The translations under genes were made by a program, and so were the position numbers. Below are positions 47,715 to 58,387 of a DNA stretch of 64,000 nucleotides, one piece after another. The stretch spans positions 62,001-126,000 of the forward strand of contig NJFT01000062.1 of NCBI GenBank assembly GCA_002221725.1, read 5' to 3'. Within the stretch, counting starts at the first letter, position 1; each line of letters starts with the position of its first letter. Under the pieces are notes generated by a model. That model had not been told where the DNA came from. It worked only from the letters and a program-made list of their open reading frames with translations, and made no database searches. Source of the stretch: Scedosporium boydii (taxonomy: Eukaryota > Ascomycota > Sordariomycetes > Microascales > Microascaceae).

Positions 47715-48338
47715 ATGGCAATCGTGCTGTAATGTACCCCCTTCGCAGCCTGCGATGCAAACCCCGACAGCCACGAAAAGGCTGGCAAAGCCAACAAGAA
47801 CCTCACAAGAAATTGTGCGATTCTGATGGGCTCTCCGCCCGAATTCGTCCTTGGAGCCAGCGACAACAGGCTCAAGGGCGTCACAAAGGTACTTGCGAAA
47901 GTCCTCGGTTGAGTTTCTGCAGATACGGACTCTTTCCTTGGGTTCAGCCTGGCCTTCCCTCTGGGAACAGGCCAAATCAAGAACGAAGAGGTTGGCCATG
48001 GCGTGCGATATCAAGGTATGTTATGTTATTCTTAGTCGCTTTTGTAGTTTCTTTGCTAACATTTATCCCTAGCGAACCGCAATGTCGATCTTTTCGGCAT
48101 CAGCCAGAACGACTACTACAGGATCACTGTCGTCCAGTTCCCTCGAGATGCAATTGATATTTCCTACGAGGTAGCGAACAAGGAGATCATGGATCTCTTT
48201 TCTGGGGTCCCTGATAAGGATTACACTGTTGTCACCGTCAAGCTCAAGGCAGAGAAAACAGTCCGGATTGACGGTTACGGTTGGCCGTATCGCAATGTCG
48301 AGCCCCGGATGGAGAAGTGGACGCAGCAAATGGTCTGA
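47715..48338 (+). pseudogene. Inverted N-terminal fragment of the helicase gene (copy C)
   Basis: Homologous to exons 1-2 of copy A but on the opposite strand. It holds MGSPPEFVLGAS, then VSADTDSFLGFSLAFPLG, an intron with GTATGT..TAG at the same place as copy A, then NVDLFGISQNDYYRITV and ending in KAEKTVRIDGYGWPYRN. It is truncated at a TGA (48336) where copy A continues with the motif SGITLRDF. The start region has stops and a frameshift (near 47815-47825). The conserved Trp before VSAD is TGA here, a TGG-to-TGA change. Confidence 0.8.
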
Positions 48339-48623
48339 ATCAAAGCCTCTGCAGGAAATTCCAGGCTTCGGATCTGTTGATCGACAGGAAACACGGGTCG
48401 TGTGTGGGTGGAACTTGATGGCAGGAAGAATTTGGTGTATTTAAACAACTCGGCAGTAATGGAACAATAATTGAACACCTATTTAAAAATTCGAAAAACT
48501 ACTATGACTACTAAACTGATAATGATACACTTGTCTTGTATGAAGGAAAGAAACAAGGAAAGAAAGTAAAAAAGAGGAGAAACAAAAAAGAAAAACGAAA
48601 ACGCGTCCAGCCAAGTGCCGCCC
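48339..48623. other. Spacer between inverted fragment C and copy A
   Basis: A-rich on the plus strand around 48540-48600. It is the 3' flank of both converging relics. No gene. Confidence 0.4.
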
Positions 48624-51600
48624 CTACTCCCACCTGCCGTGGGGTTTAGGTTTAGCACTAGGACCAGACACCCAGCCTCCGCCCTTGCGCCCCCAGAGCT
48701 CGCGGTGGTCCGCGGGGAGGTGCATGACCCGGCCGTCTACATAGAGTCGGTTCATCAGGTTCCAAAGCATGGTCATCCTCACCTGCTTTACCTTGCCATC
48801 GACGCCCCTGTGCATCCGCACCACCCGCTCCCTCGGCCCTCCCTCGACGTTTCCCACGACGCCAAAGTCGCCGACGATCACTAGCCCGCATCGCTGGCGG
48901 GTCATCATCACGTTCAGGCGCTTCTCATCGGCGGTGAAGCCCGGGCCCGTGATGTCGTTGGTGCCCATTATCAGGACCACGATATCGCCCTCGCGGCCCT
49001 GGAAGGAGTCCACCGTCGAGGCAGGGGCCATCCCGGCCAGGTCGGCGTAATCGGGCGAACGCAGCAGCTTGTTGATGCACTGCACGTTCGCCGCGTACGG
49101 GGCGATGACGGCGATGTTTTCGGGCCCGAAGGCCTCGCCCTGCTGCTCGGCGTGGTTGAGGAAGCCCAGGATGAAGTTGAGCCCCGCCTCGGCCTGGTCC
49201 GGAGACAGCCTCGAGGTCCTGTTGTGGACCGACATTTTCACGTCCGTGCGGGGGCAATGCAGAAAGGCGGGGAGGAATTTGCCGGAGGGTGGGGGTGTGA
49301 CGCGGGAGTCGGTCGCCTGGATGAAGGCCTCCAAGGCACGGCCGGGCGCAAACTTTGGGAGATCCACGCCGCAGTTGGGACCGTACTCGAACTTGACGTT
49401 CTTGTACACGAGCTCCCCGATGTAGTCGAACAAGCCCCGTGCCATCCGGAATTGAAAGTGAGGCCGGTACACCGTCATGCCGGAAGTCTGGAGCCACTCC
49501 AGCGCCGACACGGCCCCGTCGTTCGCGAAGCGGTTGCAGACGTTCCCTTGCGCGTCCTTCTCCATTCCGCTGAGGACCGTGGGGGGGGGCTGTAGGGGAT
49601 CACCCGCCACGAAGCAGGGCAAAGCGGTGTTTCCCCACACGCACGCCAGGTCGGCGCGTTCCATGTTCCCCGCCTCATCGACGACCACGGCTTGGGTTCT
49701 GAGCTGCTTGAATTTGCGGTAGGCGGGCTCGGTCTCCGTGAGGGCTGGCGTCGTGCAGAGGACGTCTCCGAGGCGGATGAGGTGGTCGACGAAGAAGTCC
49801 TGGATAGTGTCATCGTCGATCGGCTCTCCGGCCATGTACTCCTCCCAGCTGACAGTTCCGGCGGCGACGTCTCGCAGTGACTCGTATTGTTGGCCTTGGA
49901 GGAGTTCCTGGAGGTCGCGGAGGACCGGGTTGTCGTCCTCGTGGATCGTCCGAATTTCCCGAGTAGCGCGGCTGTTCAGGCAAACAAGGAGCCAGAAGGC
50001 CAGCGAGTTCGGAAGTTTCCATTTGGACGCGAGACTCCATCCATGCTCTGGCGCCTCGAGAGCTTCCGGATCTTCTAGGAGGCGATGGAAGGCTGCTAGC
50101 TCCTGCTTCATCGCATACCCTCGGATGATCAGGCGGCGGATGCATCGGTCTTCCTTGCAGGTGATGGGGACGGCGCTGTTATATCGGTCGCAGGTCTCGC
50201 GGTCGATGCGATCCGTTCTCTCTGCGAGGTTGTCGATGGCGACGTTGGAGGGTCCGGAGCAAAGGGTCGTCCCAAAGGTGAAAAGGTACAGGAGGACCAC
50301 TACCGCCGAAAGCGTCGTCTTTCCGGAGCCGGGCAGCTGCAATAGTTTTGTTAGATTTGTTGCGATAGTTCTAATGGACGTAACTAACAGCATTGAGGCC
50401 GCCGATGCCTCCAGGTCTCTTCGTCAGGTAAAACCGGAATGAAGTGCGCTCGTCCAAGGCAACCTGCTCGAAGAGAATGTCGACATATTCCGGGTTCTTC
50501 CACTCCCCTACGATGTCAAGAACCGGGAGCCCGCTGGGGAGAACTTCGCAATCGGAGGGAATTCCGTCCTTGATGAGGTCGAGGCACTTCTCCGAAGCTG
50601 GTCTATGCTCTTGCGAGTACTCCCAGAAACCGGTGGCGCACCAGATCGCCCTATGCAGCGCTCTCGCCGAGTCCATGTCCTTGTAAATTGTACGACCGGT
50701 CGGCTTGGCACTGGCTTGGAGGGTGCAGAGGGAATTGACCTTTCGCTTGACCTCATTCATATCCTGATACCTAAGAGTTAGAGACGGAGTCCTTGAGATA
50801 CCGAGGGATCTGTGACAAGAGAGAAACGTACCGCGTCGAAAGCTAGGGCTGCGCAGTTCTATTGCGCCGTTCCGGCCTTGTTAGCAGCGATGCGGCTATC
50901 GAACGTCTTGACGACGTAAGGCTTGTCCTCCTTAGCCGACCGTCGAACCTTCACCATGACCTCCCATTTGCGAATGGGGTGCTCGGCCAACTCTGGGACC
51001 ATGTCGGGATGGTGGACGAGTTGGCAATCCCAAGTCGCAGCACATTGTCCGTCCGCCCGCTCGTTGTACAGCTCAACTTTCAGAGGTTTCCGCCCGTCGG
51101 CCAACCGCAACCAGGCCTTCTCGTACAACACCTTCAACTGTTGTGGAAGAGATACAACGACGTAGAAGTCGTTGATGTCGGCGGAATCGAGGTTGCAATG
51201 TCCGATCGGGATGAAGTAGGCTGCGGATTTGACCGATCGAATAGCCATTGAAGCCTTGTACACCCAAAAGGCATCCTGGACGACGGATTGGGTCAGGACA
51301 GTGAGCATCGCATCCTCGTCATAGAAGCTAATCAATTCTTCGTCAGCCGATTCCAGACAAGTGAGCGAGGTTGCTTACCTGAGTGCCGTCAAGAAGCGTC
51401 GAGGGTCCTTGTTCGCGTCCAGCAGCGGGCCATATCGCGCCAGGTCGTACGAGTGCTCCGTGCCGTATGGGTATTTGAAGGGCTCGGGGAGGTTAGACTC
51501 ATTAAACTTCTTCTTGGCCATTTCAAGCCTTTCGGGGAAGACAAGGGAAAAGCTGTCTCCATTCAAGAAGTCCCGAAGCGTGATCCCCGAGAAGATTGGC

Positions 51601-52211
51601 TCGTCCTGGTTCAGCCACTTCTCCATCCCGGGCTCGTCCGCATTCCGATACGGCCAACCATAACCCTCAACCCGGAGTCTTTTCCCCGCCTTGAGCTTGA
51701 CAGTGATGAGACTGTAATCCCTACCTGGCGCGCTAGGTAGGAGATCCGTGATCTGATTGTTCGTCTCCTCGTAGGCAATATAGACTCCGTCTCGGGGGAA
51801 CATCACAGTGAGTCTTCGGAAATCGTCCTGGTGGACATCGAAATCGCTCACATCTCGATTGGCTAAAGATAAACATTAGTAAATAAACTAATAGGGGCCT
51901 ACAAATGACATACCCGTATAGTAGACACCATATCCGTCATCCTCGTTCCTTTGCTGGGCTTCGCCTAGGGGGAAGGATAGGCTAAAGCCGAGGAAACGGT
52001 GCGCATCCGCAGAAACCCAGCAGAGGATTTTGGCCTGAACCTTGGACGCAACACCAAACTTTTCGCCAGCTCCAAGGACAAATTGCGGCGGGGAGCCCAT
52101 GAGAACCGCACAGTCCTTGGTCATGTTGTTGCTCCTGCTGGACTTGCTGGCCTTTTTCGATGCGGTGGGAGGCTGCATCGAGGGCCCCACAGGGGCACCT
52201 TGGATCGACAT
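48624..52211 (-). pseudogene. UPF1-like SF1 helicase gene, one in-frame TAG (copy A)
   Basis: The best-preserved copy. Five exons (52211-51914, 51862-51379, 51327-50832, 50763-50389, 50336-48624) join into 1122 codons in one frame, broken only by TAG at codon 417 (50861-50859). The N-terminal 410 residues form a module I do not recognise, rich in beta strands, with SGITLRDFLNGDSFSLVF. The helicase core has Walker A LPGSGKTT (552-559, made across intron 4), motif Ia SGPSNVAIDNLAER, motif II DEAG (771-774), motif III GDPLQPPP, FQFRMARGLFDY, motif V TVDSFQGREGD (992-1002) and motif VI RLNVMMTRQR. This is the UPF1/DNA2-like SF1 group that unwinds RNA or DNA. Translation could alternatively restart at ATG 50760, giving about 710 residues with the whole helicase core. 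Confidence 0.82.
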
Positions 52212-53231
52212 TGTGAGAGGACCCAATGTTATGTTAGGCGTGCTCGGGAGCGCCGCCTAAGGACACTAAATCAGTGGCGCCCAAAAGCACAATTAAAACA
52301 TGGAGATGGCGTAGACGGAACTGATCTTACCTGAATAATGGAAGCGCCCTAAGGCGCCACCGGGAAAAGGGGGAGGGGGGAAGCGAGATGCGGAACAAAG
52401 ATAGCGCCGAAAGCAAAGAGAGCCCGGCACTTGTGAGAGTTCTAGAGTTCCCCAGATATGTCAGAATAACCATGACGCCTCGGAGTTTAACGTCTAGCAG
52501 GGCTTACCCTTGAGAACGGCGAGGGAGCGTAACAGGCGAGAATGAGGAGACTGTGAGGCGCGTTAGAATTTCCAAACGACCATGTCTCGAGACCCATGAG
52601 AGACGTATGAGCCTACCTTTCTACACGCGATGGCGAATTTGGGGGGATGGGACGAAATTGGCAGCGCCTTGAGGCAGCCGCCAATAACGTTGATGAAGAT
52701 GGAATTGGTCGAGGATAGCAGCGCGCCGGCAGCTGAGAGGATGCGGCTGGTTTGTCAAGAGGCCTAGAGTTTTCCAAATATGTCAGAATAACCAGGACGC
52801 CTTGAAGCTGGGGGTGCCGAGCAGAGCTTGCTTACCCTTGACGACGACGAGCGAGCTTTGGTTTGAGATCACAGCAATTGGCAAGCAGAGTGAATGCAGG
52901 TGAAGAAATCTAGGAGACTGTGAGATGCGTTAGAATTTCCAAACAACCATGTCTGAAAAGACTAATGAGAGACCTGGGAGACAACCTTTCCTTTCCAAAT
53001 GCGATGGGGAAGTCTGGATATGGTGAGAGGGACGGTGGAGGGATGATGGGATGGTTTCAGTTGAGACGGAAATGCAGGGCTGTAGGGCTGCAGTTTGAAT
53101 AGCAATTTCTGATTGGTTCGCTATTGAGAGGCAGTTCATTCAGATGTGGGGTAGGGCTGAAATTTGAATGAGCATTTTTCATTGGCTGCGCGTCAAGGCG
53201 ATTACATGATCACAGCTCGCGTCGTGAGAAT
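52212..53231. repeat. Direct duplication upstream of copy A
   Basis: Two diverged direct copies, about 52437-52660 and 52755-53030, share ATATGTCAGAATAACCA, GGAGACTGTGAG and GTTAGAATTTCCAAAC in the same order. The second copy is longer by an internal insertion of about 50 bp. This is the promoter-side flank of copy A. No coding content. Confidence 0.75.
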
Positions 53232-53276
53232 GCGACGCGCAGTTTCGCTCCAGATTTCTAGAGGCAATCACGTGAA
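53232..53276 (+). repeat. Dispersed repeat copy R5 (terminal 45 bp)
   Basis: It matches the minus strand of R1 (42543-42499) with three or four mismatches over 45 bp, beginning GCGACGCGCAGTTTCGC. The match stops at the Ca-TGA word. After that the sequence enters the helicase C-terminal relic D. It may be one terminus of the repeat family. Confidence 0.8.
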
Positions 53277-53279
53277 AGT

Positions 53280-54200
53280 TTACTTTACGAGGCACAATGT
53301 TCCAACCAACTGGGATCGTGTATATTGAATGCTAACAACTTTGGCTCCTTTCAAATCACAATCCATCGTCAAAGTCCTCCACCAAATCGAGGCTGTCTCT
53401 GTTAAATGACGGTAATCCAGTAGTACATCAAGCGTCTTTCCATCACCATCACCAGCCAGCAGTCCATTAAATCCCAACGAGACCGTGCTCCGGTCCGATG
53501 TGTCGATGAGTGTGGTGCCCCTCTCCGACGATGGCATTCCTCCCACATATTTAGCAGATACTTTGTATTTTCTAGCTCTGCCCCCACCTTCCTCAGGATG
53601 CATCAAGATAACCTCCGCTTGCCACTCGCCGTGCGTCGGTCTGATGTGTCGATAAGTGTGGTGTACCTCTCCGATGGCATTCCTTCCACATCTTTAGCAG
53701 CTACTTCGTGTTTTCTGTCTCTGCCCCCACCTTCCTCTTGGTCATATGCGGATGCATCACGATAACCTCCGCTCGTCGGGCCCTTGTAATCGCGACATTC
53801 AACCTATGTAGATCGTCCACGAAGCCAGGCACCCTTGTGCGAAATAGGTCTAGAGTGACGACGTCCGCCTCATTGCGCTACGCCGTGCTGTTCCCAACTG
53901 CAGACAGAAGAATGTCTTCCCGTGAGTGTTCAAATTGCTCAGGTGCGGGCATGACGTAATCGTCGGCGCCGTTGGCTGAGACGCCAATGCAGATGTTGAG
54001 GTTACACGTCTCGCCCCAGAGCGCACAAACGTAGATGAGGAGGGAAAGAAACCACATCCGCGACTGAGATAACCATAGATCCATACGTATTTTGCAGGCC
54101 AAAGTGGTCGGGCAGTGGCCCCGGAGGGAAATTGAGGAACCAGACTCTTAATCGTATGAATATCAATTGATTTCCCGAATGTCCACTTCATTTCAACGTC
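53280..54200 (-). pseudogene. OTU and helicase C-terminal fragments (relic D)
   Basis: On the minus strand from 54.1 kb there is an OTU-like fragment ALWGETCNLNICIGVSANG, parallel to the OTU segment of copy B. It runs straight into RNEADVVTLDLFRTR and DLHRLNVAITRARRAEV, which are helicase motifs V-VI of a second subfamily distinct from copy A. The following segment is duplicated in tandem. Stops separate the pieces. Finding OTU and helicase pieces side by side again supports their former linkage. Confidence 0.65.
53478..53770 (-). repeat. Tandem duplication of about 120 bp within relic D
   Basis: Reading the minus strand, about 53765-53645 and 53605-53480 both contain ATGCATCC, GAGGAAGGTGGGGGCAGAG, then GGAATGCCATCG and the phrase for Thr-Thr-Leu-Ile-Asp-Thr-Ser. 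The period is about 160 bp. Many differences are transitions. Confidence 0.8.
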
Positions 54201-54805
54201 TGATGGAGCGACAGTTCAACAGATTGCGGCGTAAGTCGGGGCAATGGCCCATAATTCATCGAGTGGACACAGGCACAAAGGTACGCTGCGTAATTGATTG
54301 CGCGACGTCCAGCAGCCATCCGATCAAAGACTGCATCTCGACCAGCAGATAAAAATTCTTATTATCGACGTCTCGTCATACAACAGACAGTATTTGTCGG
54401 GAATCCCTCCCAGTCTGGGTTCGCCAATTTGATGTGTGCTTCGGATTGACGTGTTTATAAGTGTCTGGTCCAGGACTCCTAGTCGTCACGGTGCATTTTT
54501 GGGAGCGACTCGTTAAACAATCCAGGCTTTGGCGGAACCTCCAAAATTATTGGAAGTGGAGAGTTTGCCACTGCCTCCAACTTGATCGAGGTAGTTGAGT
54601 TTTATGTTGAGAGGGGGCAGCAAACACCGACTGTGTTTCGCCTCGTCGAGGGGGTCGAAGAAGGTTGAATTCCAGATTTGAGAACAAGGAGCGAATTTGG
54701 CATCGCGCCTGATTTTGGTTCAGGCAGTCGACAAGGCAACTGGTTAAATTGCTTTGGGTGTCGTTCGGGGTGTCATTGCCGCCGTTTTCGTTGGTTTCAA
54801 ATATG
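54201..54805. other. Spacer between relics D and E
   Basis: No recognisable gene or repeat. Scattered stops occur in all frames. Confidence 0.35.
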
Positions 54806-55532
54806 TCAGGGCATACGAAGTATTAAGCGCTCAACTTCGAGGGGCTCGTCGGCCCTGGAAATCGCGACGTTCAACCTGTGTGGATCGTCCATGAAGCCGA
54901 GCGTCCTTGTGCGAACGAGATCTAGAATGACGACGTCCGCCTCCGCCTCATTGCCCTGCGCCATGGCGACCGTTCGTACGCCCACTCTCCCCTTGGCCGA
55001 TTGAACGAGCGAGCGGCAATTATTGATGGCGATTCGGTAGGGTGCGGTTATCATGATTGTCCCGGGCTCATCGGGTTTGTTGACTCGTCGGAATAGTCAG
55101 AAGCGATAAACTCCCCCCTGCCTCTAACTTGGCTGAGTGACCTCGAGCGCTTCCGGATTCTCCAAGAGGCGACGGATGCCTGCCAGTTCTTGGTTCATCG
55201 AATATCCACGGACGATCAGCCTGCGGATGCAGCGGTCTTCTCTACGGGTGATAGGAACGGCGCTGTAGTAATTTTGTTAGATTTGTTTCGATTGATCACA
55301 AAGGATTCTAATGGGTGGAACTCACAACATTGAGACCGCTGATGCCTCCGAGTCTCTTCACGAGATAGGACCGGAACCCAGCACGTTCTTCGAAGGCAAT
55401 CCGCTTGAAGAGAGCATCAACATACTCCGGGTTCTTCCACTCCCCTACGACATCAAGAACTGTGAGGCCGCTTGGGAGAACTTGGCAATCCGAGGGAATT
55501 CCGGGGAATACGAAGCCATTATTTATGTTCAT
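54806..55532 (-). pseudogene. Internally deleted helicase relic (relic E)
   Basis: From 55532 leftwards there is GIPSDCQVLPSGLTVLDVVG and on to GGISGLN, parallel to exon 4 of copy A. An intron follows at the copy-A position, then AVPITRREDRCIRRLIVRG (55262-55140). Then, with the Walker A and motifs II-III gone, comes the C-terminal part (55054-54806) with EADVVILDLVRTRTLGF and PHRLNVAISRA. The Walker A is missing because the exon resumes downstream of it. Stops lie between the pieces. Confidence 0.75.
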
Positions 55533-55900
55533 CTATACCAACACGTAAATGCATTTCACAAAAAGGGACTACACTACAAAGCCGTCTCTCCTTTGGTGTA
55601 TTGCCCGGCCCGGACCGCAGATGATAGTGGCTAGTGGCGAAGGGCATCGTTCCTCGGATGTGGAGGAAGGATTCCTAGGGTGTAAAAGGAACATGTAACC
55701 TCTCTTGCTCTTCCTGTCCCACGTGCTCAAGTAGAACCTAGTCAAGGTCCAAGCCCACGAAAAGCAGCCTGACGAGAGACGAGGAGAATGGTAGCACACG
55801 CGAGAAGGTGTCGCCATTAATTTAAATTACATATCCTAATGGTACCCTACGAGGGAGCACGAAGCAATATTAAACTGCACACGATGCCTCGGTACAGAGT
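55533..55900. other. Right edge of the relic island, no gene
   Basis: No coding region is supported. It separates the last helicase fragment from the broken membrane-protein gene. Confidence 0.35.
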
Positions 55901-55906
55901 ATCGAT

Positions 55907-56735
55907 CTAGATTATGGTCAGTCGAGAAACCTCTTTGCCCTCCCGCATGCCGTACACGCAAAAGAGGAACCTGGTACAAGCCCAACGACGCGGAAGAGAA
56001 GTGGGACGATAGACGCGAGGGATGAAATTCCAGGCACCATCGAGATGAAAGCGTGAGTATCTCGAACATGACCTGCGGTACCACGCAATCACCAGTTACA
56101 CCAGCAGCTATTATCGTGCAATGAACGCCGACGGCAGAAACAATTAATCCAAATATGGCAAAAATGGAATACACTGCGTACCTCTGATAGGACCATGAAC
56201 GCAGCCAGGATGATGATCAAGACCACCCCTTGCTTCGGGTCTCGCTCCCCGGGGAACTTATGTTGTGCAGATGCGCCCAGGTTTGATATCGTCTGGGTCC
56301 GTTATTTACTTCCGGCCCCACCTCCCAGTTCCCCTTGCGTCGTTACCCGATTGTCAATCTCTAAATCCGCTAGTTTCGGCGGAGTATCTGCGACATCAAA
56401 TGTTGCTAAGCTACATTAGTCCTTGTGCTCTTTATTCAGTCTCTTATCCCAGAGGAACGCCAACTGGTTGGACCTGACAACCGCAAGTATGCTGTAGGAG
56501 GGTCATAATGAAATTCGCCATGCTCTCCCCTGTCCTTCTCACCAGTAATTAGTCTCAGAACATCTGGGTTCGGGATATTGTCGAATTTGTCGTACAGAGA
56601 TGTACTCGGCATGGATCGGAATTCGAATGGGCGCGAGTGTAATCCACCCCGAATAAAGGAGAGAAACGCCCGGGATTGGAGGCCCACATCGCCGCTGATC
56701 AGGTCTGCCTCGACTCCAAGAAAGCAAACGGATGG
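55907..56735 (-). pseudogene. Broken multi-exon membrane-protein gene, family unknown
   Basis: A chain of exon-like pieces on the minus strand joins in phase: DLISGDVGLQSRAFLSFIRGG to VLRLIT (donor near 56542), then ATFDVADTPPKLADLEIDNR (56405-56347), then FPGERDPKQGVVLIIILAAF (from 56256). This gives a hydrophilic domain leading into a membrane span. A second span YSIFAIFGLIVSAVGVHCTI and a basic end (FIPRVYRPTSLPRRW) follow in other frames, and no start codon is found upstream in frame. I infer a frameshifted or 5'-truncated gene and do not assign a family. The open frame at 57419-57144 may be its old N-terminal part. Confidence 0.35.
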
Positions 56736-57143
56736 GTCTGTCCTCCAAGAACAATCCACACGGCAGTGTTACAAGTTCGGCTCTCGTACAGAAAAGAACA
56801 GTAAGTGACGATGCTAATGCTGCATCACAGTATCTCGGCTTCTCGGTGTAGGGTCTTGCGGTACTCGTTTGTTGACAAGCAGGCGGTCAAGCAGTCATCA
56901 CAATACGACAAAGAGTGCGTATAAAAGGGTAGGGCTATAGTTATTTACAAAAACAAACAAAGTATCTACATAGTGGGATCCCTAGCTGAAAGCGATGCTT
57001 TTCGTCGGGGCAGTCGGGGTCTTTTGGGCGATCACTTCACCGCGGCGCGGGTCACTAATTCACAGTGTGATTGCCGCTATTATTCTTTGGTTCTGGTCAC
57101 TTGTTCCTGTGTCCGGACTTCGGGTTTTCTGCCATCAACGTAG

Positions 57144-57384
57144 TTAGTGAGCTGTGCCTCGGTACCGCGGATTTCCCTTTCGGCTGTGGCTTACACTTGG
57201 GCCTCCATAAATGCCCTTGGTTGTAACAGCCCGGTTTATCATAGAATATAACCCTTCTTCGATTCCTTGGTCAAGGGCAGCCGTTATGCCGTATTCGATC
57301 TCGCATGCTCTCATCAAGTAAAAAAAAAGCCAAGAACCCTTAAACACTGCAATGCTTCTTCCCATGAGTGTAACCGTCCCGGCT
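57144..57384 (-). CDS. Uncertain open frame, possible exon remnant
   Basis: From an ATG at 57384 the frame reads GAGTVTLMGRSIAVF and CEIEYGITAALDQGIEEGLY, which has coding-like composition. It has no domain I recognise and no clear splice partners. It lies just downstream of the Cys-rich membrane protein. It may be a leftover exon of the broken gene to its left. Low confidence. Confidence 0.2.
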
Positions 57385-57477
57385 CCCATGGTTGCCTTCG
57401 ATCTTGTGACGAGTTTCAACGCCTGCGCAGTGACTGGAGCAAAGGCTTTCCGTGATTCTTGAAGCTGTACTCGGGGT

Positions 57478-58387
57478 CTATGTATGACTTGGAGCAGGCG
57501 TCTCCCTTGGCGTCGGCCCTAATAATATGGCCCTCGTAGCCTCACTGCGTTTACGGCTTTGACGGCACCACGCTGCACAGCACAACGCCACCACTAGAAA
57601 AGCGATTAATGGAAGCCCAACCATTAGGAACCACGCGCCGCTCATATCTGAATGCGATAGCCCGTCCTTGCTCCCATCGCATACTCCCAGCACTTTTGGA
57701 TCAACCGTCTCACCAGGCACCCACGAACTTAATGATGAAGTTATGCAGGAAAACTGTGGTGGGGGTGGGCTGAGAGTGGTAATATCAGTGGTTTCCCACG
57801 AGGTGTGCCAGGCGTTGTGTACTTGCAAACCGTTGGGAAAATGCTGGCTTTCAGTTTGGACTGAAAGTGTGGATTCCACGGAAATGTCCTTAAAGCATGC
57901 AGTGGTTGAGATGCCGTAAATCGGCAAGCCGGGGATGTAAGAAAAACTAAACCCACTGATCCATGAAAAAATACATAACTAGCAATTAAGGACATCCTCG
58001 CCAAGGTAGATTTGAAAGATCCAAAATGCCGGGATAGAACGGAATGTACCTCGAGCAACAATGTGCAGTCCAGACAGTCGTCTGATAAGTCGCAGGTGAT
58101 ACAACAGCCGGAAACGTGGGCCCGAGATCATACGCCGTCCATCCGCTGGGGCAGACAGCTGGGCTGAATCGGAAGAACGCGCCCTGGTCCCATCCTGGAG
58201 GCTGGCAAGCGGCAAATCGAGAATCGGCGGGACCAGAGGCAAGGACACTAACAGTTGTGGTCGAACAGTTGACCCAATGGAAGCTAGAGACGAAGCTAGT
58301 CGTGACGAATTGGTTGGAACAGTCTTGCAGCGGAACAAAAGGTGTTGTTAGTGCTTGGGGCGCTGTCGTTGGCGCTGTCGAAGACAT
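57478..58387 (-). CDS. Single-pass Cys-rich surface membrane protein
   Basis: Two exons (58387-58050, 57946-57478) give 268 residues. The ectodomain has the pattern of a widespread fungal surface family: DCSNQFVTTSF, CQPPGWDQG, CPSGWTAYDLG, a Cys-Cys pair at the exon join, and the phrase NAWHTSWETTDITTLSPPPP, which usually precedes the membrane anchor. A membrane span, FLMVGLPLIAFLVVALCC, lies near residues 220-237. A short basic cytoplasmic tail CRQSRKRSEATR and a Pro/Thr end follow. The chosen ATG (58387) gives a Ser/Thr/Pro start without an obvious signal peptide. A hydrophobic stretch upstream (MLMIFATLCLQN, from about 58480) lies in another frame and might belong to an unrecognised first exon. 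The function is unknown; cell-wall sensing or structure is likely for the family. Confidence 0.75.

Noticed and set aside
48624..50393. Helitron-type rolling-circle element based on the helicase
   Set aside because: The motifs (PSNVAIDNL, RLNVMMTRQR) are UPF1-like SF1B and not Pif1-like, and no Rep (HUH) domain is seen near any copy.
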